A stretch of DNA of 20,799 nucleotides from Didymodactylos carnosus (Eukaryota; Rotifera; Eurotatoria; Philodinida; Philodinidae): assembly GCA_905250885.1 (NCBI GenBank), contig CAJNOQ010003278.1:1-20799 (forward strand), written 5' to 3'. This document shows, piece after piece, positions 1-9,360 of the stretch. Under the pieces are notes generated by a model. That model had not been told where the DNA came from and made no database searches. It was given only the letters and a program-made list of their open reading frames with translations. Numbering within the stretch: the first letter of the stretch is position 1; every line of letters starts with the position of its first letter. The position numbers were made by a program, and so were the translations under genes.

Positions 1-2289
1 ACAGAAATAAGAAGAAATTAATTCAGGGCTTTTCTTGTAAATTCTATAACTTTGCAAATAAACGTCATGTAGAGCTGGGGAATGTCTCATTTTAATCAGA
101 AATGTGCGCGCTACAATTATATCTTATTTAAAAATGTTTTGGTTATTTTTTGAAGTTTCTGAAAAACTGGGTCTTCAGAAAACATTGGAAAAAATGCTTT
201 ATGCCACTAGAATCAGCTCGTCGAGCTCTATCGATTGGGGTACCTCTCGTTAGCATCTGTGATTAATACTTGGGATAGCTCCCTCGTAAGTAATTACGCA
301 AGAATATATTCAAGGTTATTACGCAGTCTACCCCAGGCTATCGTGCAATATTTCGTATACCTTAAATTAAGGAGAAGAGAATTTTGAACGACTACTAACT
401 GTAGTACTCGTAATAGTACAGTACGTCTAATCAAAATGACTCGGGCTTTGGTTCCCGATGTAGCCTGAGGCTACAGTTTGTCTTGTTCGCTTTAGAAGAG
501 TCTGCTCTATCTTTCACGAGTATGGACAAAAGTTTTTCGTTCCGATTTCGAAAATTTTGAATCTTTAGCTGAATGAAGCCGTTCTTGGATCCCTTCGTAG
601 AAGATTCATAACTTCTTGACCGAACATCCATTTGGATTCTCTTAGATCACAAATAGAAAAGCGCAGTGTGAGCTACATAAGAATGTATCAAACTCAACTT
701 GGACGTAAGTAGTTTTTTTGGTGGGGGGAAAGGGGGGAGGGTACCCTTAAGACAAGTTTTAGAAAATTTAGATTAGAAAAATGCATGGAAGCATTGAGTT
801 TTAATGCGTTTTCTTATTGGAAGTTCAATAGCCACCCTTGACCAATAAAACTAGGTAACCCTTGTCGAATTAAAGCCGTATCAAGCGCGAGAAGTTGAGT
901 CGAAAAGAGTGTTTTGAAGTTCATTGGTGTATGTGCGTGTATTGTATTAACATAAACGAACATTTTATCCACAAAATAATTTCGATGTTCTAACGCAGGT
1001 TAACATGTCTTAGCAAAAGATTTTCTCAAAAACCTGTGCTGGAACGGGTAATATTTTCATATATAACACATGATAAGGTTTCTCTCGAGCGGCAACATGC
1101 GAGATCCAGTTAAATATGATTTCAAAGATTTAACGAGCTTCCATGCGTTCAAATTTAACGGGTTCTAGCGCATTAATATATTGTTATTGAGTCCAAACAA
1201 GTTTAATATGAAAAAGTTGCTTTTCATGAGTTTGAACAAGTATGAATACCCTCTAAACACCGATGTTGATTTTTCAATTACCGTTACTATGCCTTTTCTC
1301 ACGAGATATACGATACATTCACTTAGAAGTTTTCCCTTCCTATATATAGGTATAAGAGACTGGTCTACCATAATGGTACTGGAGAACAGCATCTAGTAGA
1401 CCACAGCTAGGTATATCTTATTCCGCCTACCTGTTAAGAAGCGCTAATTGAGACTCACAAACAGAGCGAAAATTGACTAAAAGGAAAAGGGAAGGAATAA
1501 AACAGGTTGGATTGCGCTAAAAAAATGGAATGAATAACGCGTTACATATATCGTATTTCATGGTTCAGAAAGCTAACTCGTTCGAACGAGTTAACACTTT
1601 ACGACTGGGAGAAGCGTTAGCACATGTTACAAATTTTCACCCATAGAACAACCAAATATGAAACATTTAACGCGTTACTTCGCCCACGAAACGCATTATA
1701 ATTTTCAAATTTTCGTGATTAACTTCCTTCAACGTAGTTTCCACTATCTGTTTATGAAATCGCGCAGAACGAGTTCGTACTGATTTTCAGACGTCCTGTA
1801 TAAGTCTGAGAAATTAAGAAGAGTTATCAAAGAGTGCTAGACGTTTTCCGTGGATATTCATAGTCTTTTCAACTGTAATTTTAATAATATTAACGAAATT
1901 CATTACAGAATTTTACTGGGCTATCATGAAACAGTGTTCATCACAAGAGAGAACAAAATTCCATTCGAAATCTGTTTAAAATCTCCCATCGTCCAACCAA
2001 ACGAATAATAGTGAGCACGTCAATTTAAAGCATTTAATCTATATTTCATCTCAAAGTAAGTAAAAGAAATGTTGAAGACCAGACGAAGGAAGGGGGCGGA
2101 TAAATTTTATAAAAGCTGATGACATCATTCTTGAATAGTTCCTAATGCTTCAGGTACATCCGCAGAAAGCTGACATGACGTATACTGGCTTGCGCCTGTC
2201 CTTCCTATTCAATTCTGTTGATTTTACAGCCCCTGATCCATAAACCTGGATTTGGTTAAAGTACAAGCCAACCACTCCCCTAGACAAAA
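1..2289. other. non-coding AT-rich stretch
   Basis: I see no convincing gene here. Open frames are short, mostly rely on non-ATG starts and show no recognisable domain. The stretch holds a G-rich run around 719-739, a perfect 20-bp palindrome at 1574-1593 and two copies of an 11-bp word containing ACGCGT (1534-1544 and 1668-1678). Regulatory DNA of a neighbouring gene or decayed transposon sequence cannot be excluded. Confidence 0.5.
1534..1678. repeat. 20-bp perfect palindrome between two TAACGCGTTAC words
   Basis: Positions 1574-1593 form a perfect palindrome (TAACTCGTTC followed by its reverse complement). The 11-mer TAACGCGTTAC, itself mostly palindromic, occurs at 1534-1544 and again at 1668-1678, 134 bp apart. 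Both facts are read directly from the sequence. The arrangement could be a decayed small inverted-repeat element or a cluster of binding sites; nothing further identifies it. Confidence 0.5.
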
Positions 2290-2428
2290 TCCTATGCACT
2301 TCTTATCTGTTTCCTATCAGGATCCTATTATGATCGGTGTAGGATCCTAATAATTTCCTGACAGAATCTGAGATGTTAGGCTCCTGCCAGGAATCTATCC
2401 TAACATTTAGGATCCTGCTAGGATTTTG
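2290..2428. repeat. island of degenerate AGGATCCT words (copy 1)
   Basis: The stretch is a dense, imperfect series of TCCTA, AGGATCCTA and CAGGAAT-type words with the self-complementary core AGGATCCT. It has no fixed period. Words of the same vocabulary, for example AGGATCCTGCTAGGATTTT near 2410-2428, recur on the opposite strand at 3172-3385, so the two islands belong to one repeat type. No coding capacity was recognised. Confidence 0.6.
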
Positions 2429-3171
2429 TTTCTTAATGAATAAGGATAGTTAATCTCAGGTTGAAGTAATAAATGTATACGCGCCATTTTTAAATGCGTT
2501 AGAGTTACAAAGAAATATTTAGTAACTTTTGGTCAAATATGATGCAAGGAAGAAGTCTCGCCCGTTTTTGAAGTTTAATTAATTTAGTGAACTTGTTGTT
2601 TTGATCAGAAGTTTTCTTAAAGTGCTCACCTACATTTGACATCCTACCCATATCTAACATACTTATGCATCTTAGCAGTAGAGCGGCAAACTCTTGTTTC
2701 TAAATGAAGAAGAGCGTAGAATACAACACAGATTACTGAATTTAAAGAGATCTAAGTTCTCATAAACTTTTTATCTTCTTTGTTGTTGTGTCCACTATGC
2801 ATGCCGTTATGGCGCCCCATGAACAAAGAACTACTGTCAGGATGGTGAAGTGACTGATTAGCTGAATACGATGGTGCAAATGACTAGGTCTCTTCCATTC
2901 AGACAGAGATATACATATATCCAAGACATATCTCTATTGACATTTGCTTCACATTTGCGTATTCTGTCTCTCTCTAGAAAAGAGCAAAGACTGGCATACA
3001 GAAGTAGCTGCAGTTCAATCTTTTGGCCGCGGAGAAAAGATTAAAACTTACGCAACGGGCGTTTACAAAGGTGAGGTTAGGGAGTCCAAAAAAAAGGAGT
3101 TAACGTCATTTGTAAACGCTTCTAAATGAGAACGGATGGAGAAATTTCACGAGAGAAAGGAACATATAAGC
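2429..3171. other. spacer between the two AGGATCCT islands
   Basis: No gene was recognised. The downstream half of the truncated receptor (TM5-TM7) was looked for on the minus strand here and not found. A perfect 11-bp inverted repeat lies at 3059-3069 and 3109-3119. A 61-codon plus-strand frame across 2944-3129 lacks an ATG start and any recognisable motif. Confidence 0.45.
3059..3119. repeat. 11-bp perfect inverted repeat
   Basis: GCGTTTACAAA at 3059-3069 is matched by its exact reverse complement TTTGTAAACGC at 3109-3119, enclosing 39 bases. It could fold as a hairpin or mark the ends of a very small element. No duplicated flanking target site is evident. Confidence 0.6.
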
Positions 3172-3385
3172 AATCCTATGAAATTCCTGTTCAAGAATTA
3201 TCATTTCCTGCTAAAATCCTAAATAATTCCTGCTACATTATGATTCAGTCATCGCATTTTCTTGCTAGAATCCTAGTAGAATCCTAGCAAATCCTACAAC
3301 TTTCCGGTATACCTGATTTCTTTAGGATTCTGTAAGATTTTCCTAGGATCCTACCAAAAAGCCAGCTAAATCCTGGCAGGATCTC
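3172..3385. repeat. island of degenerate AGGATCCT words (copy 2)
   Basis: This is a second dense run of AATCCTA, TTCCTGCTA and TAGGATCCT-type words, the same vocabulary as the island at 2290-2428. The receptor relic on the minus strand loses protein homology where this island begins, near 3383. The last ~33 residues of that open frame are therefore a translation of repeat DNA, not receptor sequence. This suggests the repeat expanded into, or joined at, the broken gene end. Confidence 0.65.
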
Positions 3386-4956
3386 GTAAGCAGTAGTCAA
3401 AAGGATACCAATGATTGTAAGAGCAATCAAACGACGACCGATGCACGGCTGTTTCAACCATCGACCATTCAAAACAAGTGTCGTGTAGACACGTTCAATA
3501 GCGATGAGGGACGAAAACCAAAAGACCATTCGACCTGATGATACAAGGGAATAGTTCAACAGTTTACAGAGAACGTTATCCAGATTATGTGTAGATGGAG
3601 TACTGGTAATGCTGATGGCTAAATAAGCAAGACGAGCAACGAATATCCCAAGATTTATTTGATTGATCACACTCAGACAAAGTAAATAATGGCCAATACC
3701 ATTACGGAGGCAAGGTGACCGACGAAAAGTGACAAAGGAAAAAATATTATTTGGGATGGCCATCAGAAATCCCAGAATAGAAAAGAGAATTAAAAGAGAA
3801 AGTGTTCGTTGATGATGATCAGAAATTAGATCAGTATAGAAGAGTTGATCCAGAGTAAAAGTGAAGGATTTCGAACTGAATTGACATTGTCCACCTGAAT
3901 GGCATGGTGGACAAAGGCAAACAAAGTCACTAGAACGCGTGTGATCTCCTCTCAAACATCGACCACCGATTAGACAATTTGCGCATTTATCGAGTTCGTC
4001 ATCGTATTGGAAACATTCCACTCGAGTGTGATTATTCACGCAAATGCACAGATAGAGTTCGTCTTGAAAGCACAGCAAACTTGGATTGTTCGTACAGAGA
4101 CTATGATATCGAATTGGAGAGGAATCTAAGCGACATTCATATCAGATGATGGATCAAGTCTCGGGAAAAGGAAATTACCTGTGTACAGAGTCGAAACATG
4201 CGGACATCGATTAATCTCTGATATTTGTGTTCTTCCTTTGATCGATGCAATCTGGACATGCACTGAGAGAAGATGGAAAACCGGAGTGACATCTTCATGA
4301 GAGGAATAAAGTTTGACTAGAACGATGGGTGGAACTGTTTTCTCCTCACGATAATATTCAATTGATCGCGAAAGAGATTTGTACGCTCGTTGATGAACAA
4401 GAATCAGATCAAGGGAACTGGAATCGAAATCAAAGAATTGAAACACTGCCCCCGCGTTCTGAAGATTGGTGTCGAGGGAGATGCGAATGTAAGACTTTTT
4501 AAATTGACATGCGGATCCATAATACTCCTTCGTACATAAGCAGAGCACTTGATCAGGTTTCAAACCCGGGAGACACGAACCACCGTTCACACATGGATTA
4601 GATTCACAAGTGTTGTGTTCAATATCACATCGATCACCATATCGTCCAGATGGACAGATACAATATGGCAACAGATTCGCCCGAAGTAGACGACGATAAT
4701 TGGGCTTGCATATTGATCCTTTTGCACAAAAGTCAGAAACACACTGATCATCTTCTGATGAACAATCCTCTCCAGTGAAATTCGCCTTACAAAGGCAGAT
4801 CTTTTCAGATTTGTTGTTCATCAATTGATGACATTCTTCATTTGTCTGACATGGATTATTGGAACATAGATTTTGTTCTTCGTTCACTTTCGTCAAATGA
4901 AGCACTTCAGCGAAACGAAAGACGGGCAGATAGCCGAATAGATCAGATACTTCCAC
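3284..4956 (-). CDS. EGF modules plus first four TM helices of the receptor relic
   Basis: Two exons flank the intron at 4126-4178. Exon one carries three EGF-like modules (about residues 31-65, 72-110 and 117-150 of its frame; e.g. CESNPCVNGGSC). Exon two has a further EGF-like module (CLIGGRCLRGD to CLCPPCHSGGQC). Hydrophobic segments then follow, consistent with TM1 (residues 92-117), TM2 (127-153), TM3 (170-194, followed by an ERVY motif in the DRY position) and TM4 (215-231). Homology stops at TTAYE near 3383; the remaining codons to the stop at 3284 are AGGATCCT repeat. Without TM5-TM7 no functional G-protein-coupled receptor can be made from this copy. Confidence 0.7.
4126..4178 (-). 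other. 53-bp GT..AG intron
   Basis: On the minus strand the segment starts GTAATTTCC and ends GTCGCTTAG. Removing exactly 53 bases joins the EGF exon (HVSTLYT) in frame to DSSPIRYHSLC of the TM exon, avoiding the TAG that otherwise ends the first exon. The size fits very short introns of the kind seen in bdelloids. It shows that the parent copy was a spliced gene rather than a retrocopy. Confidence 0.75.
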
Positions 4957-5850
4957 ACGGCGATCAATGAAGGTCTTTTTCCACGATCAATGTCGTAGAG
5001 TTCCATTTGAACGGAATACGGCTGATCAGTGAGAATCTTTGAACGGTTGAAATATCGTTCTGTTCGTTGTTGACGGAAAGCTAATGAAGGGGAATAGAGA
5101 AGGTGAACCATCTTCTTCCTCTGCTCGGCAGTAGAGATCTCAACTGCTGGTCGGACAGGAAATTCATGTGTCATCAATGTTTGTTTCTCGAAAAGAAAAA
5201 GAACAAGAAGTTTGAGAACGATGTTTGGATCGCTAGTTAACAGTGTAGATCGATTGAGATAGATTTAGATGAAGAAGTATCTACAATCGATCATTATGAT
5301 ATTCACATTTATTCCCATAATATTGAGGAGGGCAGAAACAAATGATGGAATTATTGCCTGAAAAAATCCCGATGCCTCTATGGCACCAATAGGACAACAA
5401 ATATGATGAGAACAATCGAGTGGAAGACGAAATATTTGGTGTCATTTGAATAGTCATGTTCGTATTTGCATTTGAATCAGTGACATGTGGATCAGTAGGG
5501 AATCGAGATAATTGAAAAGTTTTTTGTCTAGTTCTTGCAAGAAATGCTTTTCCATCACGATACGAGATGATTCTCTGTCTAAATGAACTCGGATGATCAC
5601 ACATATATTCATCTTCACCGAGTGGACACTGGTTATGTCCATCGCACCGGCTGCCTCTGGCGCATGCTCTGTAGAAACATGACACCCAATTAAATCGCTA
5701 GCAGGTCGACGATGTATGACGAGAACACCAATAGGCATCATCCGTTCGATTTGGACATCGAAAACCTTCTTGACAATGCAGGTAATAAGGGATGCAAGTG
5801 TTGCTAGATTGACATTTGAAGTTGTATCCAAGCATGGAATATCCAGAACA
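4893..5850 (-). pseudogene. middle LDLa/EGF segment of the receptor relic
   Basis: After the frameshift near 5855, translation in a new frame gives a Cys-rich LDLa module (HCSGYS, then CQSSNTCIP, then TDDAYWC). It then meets a TAG at 5698-5700. The same frame continues with CDGHNQCP and GEDEYMCD, another LDLa module. An EGF-type end follows (CFCPPQYYGNKCEY), then TAG at 5281-5283. A one-base shift near 5235 leads into the frame starting at 5177 (MTHEFPVRPAVEI), which ends AVWKYLIY. Homologous continuation (GYLPVFRFAEVLHL) is found one base out near 4940. All breaks fall inside apparently conserved protein, with no room for introns of usual size. Confidence 0.65.
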
Positions 5851-5854
5851 ATGT

Positions 5855-7219
5855 TTAAGTGTTGCGTTCATCGATTGCTCCTGCGCAATCTATCTTCTGG
5901 TCACCGAGCCGATTTCGATTGATGCAATGGACTCTTGGATGCGAGGTTCGTGGAGAGAGACAGAGAAATGGAAATGTTTGATTACAAGCGCTGAAATACA
6001 AGTATAAGTTGTAATTAATGTTATAAATCACTTCAATTTGGTCTTGCACCCATGCGATGGTGGCGTTCAGTATCAGCGTCTCATCCGAAGCATCTGACCA
6101 ATCCCATTCATTATCATTTAGCCACTGCGAATAGATACATTGTCCTGATTGACATTGTAATTGATCTGAGGCACAAATCCACCACTGCTGACATTGAGTC
6201 ACATTCTCATCTTCTGCTTCATCAATAACCCAAAACCTATCACAATAAGAGCGAAAACGTATGCCAACGTTTGATGGTATCTGTTCTTTGTCCATTGAAT
6301 TCCATGATTGTTCGATGTATTGCCGAAGGGAAAAACATTCATATTTTCGCTGACCATTGCAATTTATTTGAGATAATTTTCGGTTTGTGCCCAACCAGTT
6401 TTCATCGAAACCATTATTGCAATCCAGCTTCTTATTCCCTAATGCCATGACACTCAAGCATGTTTGTTGTTTGACTGAACAACGGAAACGATGGCGGTGA
6501 ACACGTGAACATGTCTTCTCAATCTTCATCTTGGCATAGTTATTTTCATCTTTTTCATTGAGACAATTTATGAATCCGTCGGCTAGTCGAGTGATAGACA
6601 TACATGGATTCCATTCATCACATAGGTCAATTGACTCGTTCTGATGATGACATCGTTGAAAAGAAGTGAAATTTGTCGTTAAAGAGTCGTTGATAATTTT
6701 TTCGCAAAAAATATCGTGGGTCAATTGACGAAGATCCAAGCTCTTTCGGTCGTAGATGATGTTGGTGACAGAAATCAAAGAATCTCGACATTTCACCTGT
6801 CCATTGATCAAAATTAATCTTTCCAATGATTTTTGTGCCGAAACTCGAACAGGCCTGTAGAAGAAGAACACATATGAAGCTATCAGTGCGTATTTTGAAT
6901 ACTGAATGTATGATGTGGAGCAGGGTTGGAGGAGATCATAGGCACAATCAGAATCGAAAAAACACGGGCAGTGTTTCTCTCCACCTTGAGATAGAGCACA
7001 TCTCAGTAAATATTCACATTGCTCAGAGTACCGTCCGTTTTCCATAGTCCACGATAGGGAGATAGAGTGAGTTTCACACATGCCATATTGATCACGACGG
7101 TTATGACATGTGGAATAGCGTATGGGTTGCTGAAATGCAGCTCTTTCATGAATACATTGTCCATCAACACATGGCCATTCGTTTGGAGGACAAAGATGAT
7201 CATCACACTGCGAATTCAC
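5855..7219 (-). CDS. N-terminal LDLa-module segment of the receptor relic
   Basis: The open frame of 454 residues is cysteine-rich with repeated LDL-receptor class A signatures. Clear modules lie at about residues 200-225 (ending EKDE), 246-273 (ending NGFDE), 348-380 (ending SDASDE) and 418-451 (ending GAIDE). A partial one lies at 5-25. The acidic clusters at module ends are the usual calcium-binding residues of LDLa folds. The first codons appear to lie at a truncation or an exon edge: an AG precedes the first conserved Cys codons, and the DNA upstream is poly-A rich without a signal peptide. The frame stops at TAA 5855-5857, and the reading frame resumes one base out with another LDLa module, so this stop is a frameshift rather than the natural end. 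Confidence 0.7.
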   Translation of the reverse strand: MNSQCDDHLCPPNEWPCVDGQCIHERAAFQQPIRYSTCHNRRDQYGMCETHSISLSWTMENGRYSEQCEYLLRCALSQGGEKHCPCFFDSDCAYDLLQPCSTSYIQYSKYALIASYVFFFYRPVRVSAQKSLERLILINGQVKCRDSLISVTNIIYDRKSLDLRQLTHDIFCEKIINDSLTTNFTSFQRCHHQNESIDLCDEWNPCMSITRLADGFINCLNEKDENNYAKMKIEKTCSRVHRHRFRCSVKQQTCLSVMALGNKKLDCNNGFDENWLGTNRKLSQINCNGQRKYECFSLRQYIEQSWNSMDKEQIPSNVGIRFRSYCDRFWVIDEAEDENVTQCQQWWICASDQLQCQSGQCIYSQWLNDNEWDWSDASDETLILNATIAWVQDQIEVIYNINYNLYLYFSACNQTFPFLCLSPRTSHPRVHCINRNRLGDQKIDCAGAIDERNT

Positions 7220-7740
7220 TTTCCTTTTTTTTACCTTATAGTTTTTATGTTATGATTGGCTTTTGGGAAACAAATGGCGAAATGATGGCTTTTTGTATTG
7301 TGTAACTTATAAATTGGTTTTTTTCTGTATACTTCTGGGCATGCACTAACTTGAAGATACTGCTTGTTTCATATCTGCTTTTAAACTCTTAGACATGATG
7401 TCATTTGCCGAATACTAAATAACGTTCATGACAACGAATCTGGACTTGAGATTGGGGATAAAGCAGTCAGAGTGATACAAAAAACTTGCGAATGGCAGCT
7501 AGCACGTGCACATGTTCTCTGCATCCACTAAGTATCAGACATAGAGCAGCTCGCCATACTACAGGGATGCAAAGTATGCTTTCCAGTTGGTATAGCGTGA
7601 AACATCAGACCCATCTAAAAGTCGTCTTAGATAAGATCTGATGATTTTTTATCCAATTTTGCTACGAATACCTCTACTCCATTTTTATAAAGTATAATTG
7701 GTACAGCACTTGTCAAGCAGTTTTAGAGTTAATGCGTGCC

Positions 7741-7940
7741 AAGTACTTGGAAGTACTGCCGATACTTGCGTATATTTCGCGCGTAGTTACCAGGCTACCT
7801 GCCAAATACTTAATGAAGTACTTATCTAGTACTTATACTTGTTAACTTACTTGCTAATTACCTTCCTTACTTGCAAAAAAATGCAGGTACTCTGCACATT
7901 ACTTATCCAAGTAGTTTTCTAAGTACGTGTTCTCAAGTAC
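7741..7940. repeat. island of AAGTACTT-type palindromic words
   Basis: The self-complementary word AAGTACTT and close variants (AAGTACT, TAGTACTT, ACTTACTTG, AAGTACGT) recur irregularly over 200 bp, beginning AAGTACTTGGAAGTACT at 7741. There is no fixed period. The design resembles the AGGATCCT islands (2290-2428 and 3172-3385): clusters built around an 8-bp palindrome. Confidence 0.6.
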
Positions 7941-7971
7941 ATTGACTAGGGCTTTGACCAACATTCTTATG

Positions 7972-8038
7972 AAATCTTGTCAAATTTCATATGCTCTTGT
8001 AAGGTCTTGTGGTGTCTTGTAATATGAATTACAAGACC
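7972..8038. repeat. TCTTGT cluster with perfect 9-bp hairpin
   Basis: TCTTGT occurs four times. The last copy forms a perfect hairpin: TCTTGTAAT at 8015-8023, loop ATGA, ATTACAAGA at 8028-8036. An alternative pairing uses GGTCTTGT near 8003-8010 with ACAAGACC at 8031-8038. No terminator or RNA family was recognised. Confidence 0.5.
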
Positions 8039-8682
8039 ATATTTCCAGATTTTTCACCCGGAAATGCTACATATTTCTTATATGTCAAATTAAAGGTTAT
8101 TTTAATCGGACCTTAAGGGCATAGCCTTTTTGTGATAAAAAGAAGCAAAAACTCTTTTCAAAAGATAGGATTTTGAAAGGCTCCGTTGAAAATCCGTTCA
8201 GTGTTTCAAAATTTGCATTAGAAATGAAAACATTCCAGGTTTTAGACGACAGTGAACACTATTTATCTATCTGAAACAACAAATACATTGCAATTTTAAA
8301 CTCCGAACGAACTTTCCACAGACCGTTTCAAAATAATATCTTCTAAAAAGAGTCTTTACTTTCTATATCACAAAACACTATGACATTGAGGTCCGTTTAA
8401 AATAAGCTTTTATTTGATATATAACAACTAATTGTACTTCTGGTGGTTTAGGCTGTAGTCCGTGGACAACACTATTCTACTATTCTAATCGTTTCTATCC
8501 AACAACTTAATTCATAATATAATGAAGTAATGCAAATTATGCACTACTAATATGCCTTAAAATGTTCTTCTATTCTACTTTGCATCCTAGAATTCTAACT
8601 GCCAAACCGAATACTAAACCAAGTGAAAATTTCTATCTAACGGAAATTCGCCCAACTCTGCTTCGAAGAGTCTCTAACTGTA

Positions 8683-8856
8683 TTACAGAAGCCTTCGTTT
8701 CGGAATGGGTGAAGACTTTGTAGGAAGCTTGGATACATAATTTTCTACGATAACATGGTGGGAAGTGGCTGTATCATCTACGCCTTCATTACTGGCCTTC
8801 TCCGCAATCGTTAGAGTGAATTGATACCTTTCTATACGTCTGATAGAGAATTTCAT
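8683..8856 (-). CDS. doubtful 57-residue ORF
   Basis: An ATG at 8856 opens 57 codons ending with TAA at 8683-8685. The product begins MKFSIRRIERYQFTLTIAEK and ends PIPKRRLL. It has no signal peptide, membrane span or motif that I recognise. It could be a last-exon remnant of a larger gene or chance. The DNA immediately upstream is a poly-T/A run, with no clear splice acceptor in the right frame. Confidence that it is coding is low. Confidence 0.2.
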   Translation of the reverse strand: MKFSIRRIERYQFTLTIAEKASNEGVDDTATSHHVIVENYVSKLPTKSSPIPKRRLL

Positions 8857-9360
8857 GGCGCATGTTTAAAAAAAATTCAGGGTTACATTCTGTTCCTGGA
8901 CTGAGATATTCACCGGACAAAAGTGTCGCAATCATTTTGGTTCACCCAGTATACATACTCGTATATAGTTATCCTAGCGATGAAAAGATATCGTCTCGAG
9001 ATATCGTCTCGAGATATTTGTTGTCTTTCTTTTCTTATGATTTCATTGTGAAAAAAGTGGTGTTAAGAATTTACATTGGATTATTCATCTTCGTAGGGGT
9101 AGAAGGAGAAAATAGTCAACAAGAAAGGATCACCTATCTCACTCATATATAACCTACACAAAAAGATAGGAGCAGCGTTATCTTCTGGCTTCTCATTCAC
9201 AGTATTGCTCTTTTCCGGTGAGTACCTTTCATTGTTCTCTTTCTCGTAGAGAAGAGGCCAATAAAAAAAATTGTCGGATTGCTTGCTTGTGTGTCCGCAC
9301 TTTGTTGATTGGTCAAACACGACTGTGACGACAGAAGGAATGATTCTCGCAATAAAACTA
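8857..9360. other. non-coding spacer before the tandem array
   Basis: Frames of 79 and 96 codons on opposite strands overlap here, but neither shows a domain, signal peptide or consistent start. Apart from the 13-bp tandem duplication I see nothing definable. Confidence 0.4.
8986..9017. repeat. 13-bp tandem duplication
   Basis: AGATATCGTCTCG occurs at 8986-8998 and again directly at 8999-9011, followed by AGATAT, the first six bases of a third copy. It is a small local tandem repeat inside otherwise non-coding sequence. Confidence 0.7.

Larger units (their letters stand above)
3284..7219 (-). pseudogene. LDLa/EGF/7TM receptor relic, broken and truncated at both ends
   Basis: Four consecutive minus-strand frames together encode one large adhesion-type receptor: LDL-receptor class A modules, then EGF modules, then the first four helices of a rhodopsin-like domain. 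Such proteins would be cell-surface receptors. Lesions visible in order of translation are: no start or signal peptide upstream of 7219; a frameshift ending in TAA at 5855-5857; an in-frame TAG at 5698-5700; TAG at 5281-5283; a one-base shift near 5235; a one-base shift near 4940; and loss of all sequence after TM4 near 3383. One frame change, at 4126-4178, is better explained as a real 53-bp intron. Separate assembly errors could mimic single frameshifts, but not all of these lesions. I recall similar receptors as common in bdelloid rotifers; that attribution is from memory. Confidence 0.8.
7220..8682. other. non-coding region with short-word repeats
   Basis: No gene was recognised. The region includes the AAGTACTT-word island (7741-7940) and the TCTTGT hairpin cluster (7972-8038). 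It begins with A-rich sequence directly upstream of the receptor relic. Frames on both strands are short and in shadow of the repeats. Confidence 0.5.

Noticed and set aside
719-739. G-rich run as a telomeric or quadruplex element
   Set aside because: The runs are irregular (GGGGGG, AAA, GGGGGG, A, GGG) with no hexamer repeat. Too short to support a telomere-associated call.
2944-3129. 61-codon plus-strand frame as a small gene
   Set aside because: It starts at TTG, contains the 11-bp inverted repeat and an A-run, and has no motif.
4893-4956. Intron explanation for the frame change near 4940
   Set aside because: The only GT..AG candidate, about 46 bp, would remove codons that appear conserved (YLPVFRFAEV). 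A one-base indel is simpler.
5454-5922. Overlapping frames of 125 codons (minus, 5454-5831) and 68 codons (plus, 5716-5922)
   Set aside because: They are out-of-frame shadows of the LDLa coding segment. The true frame is recognisable by its Cys spacing and GEDEYMCD end.
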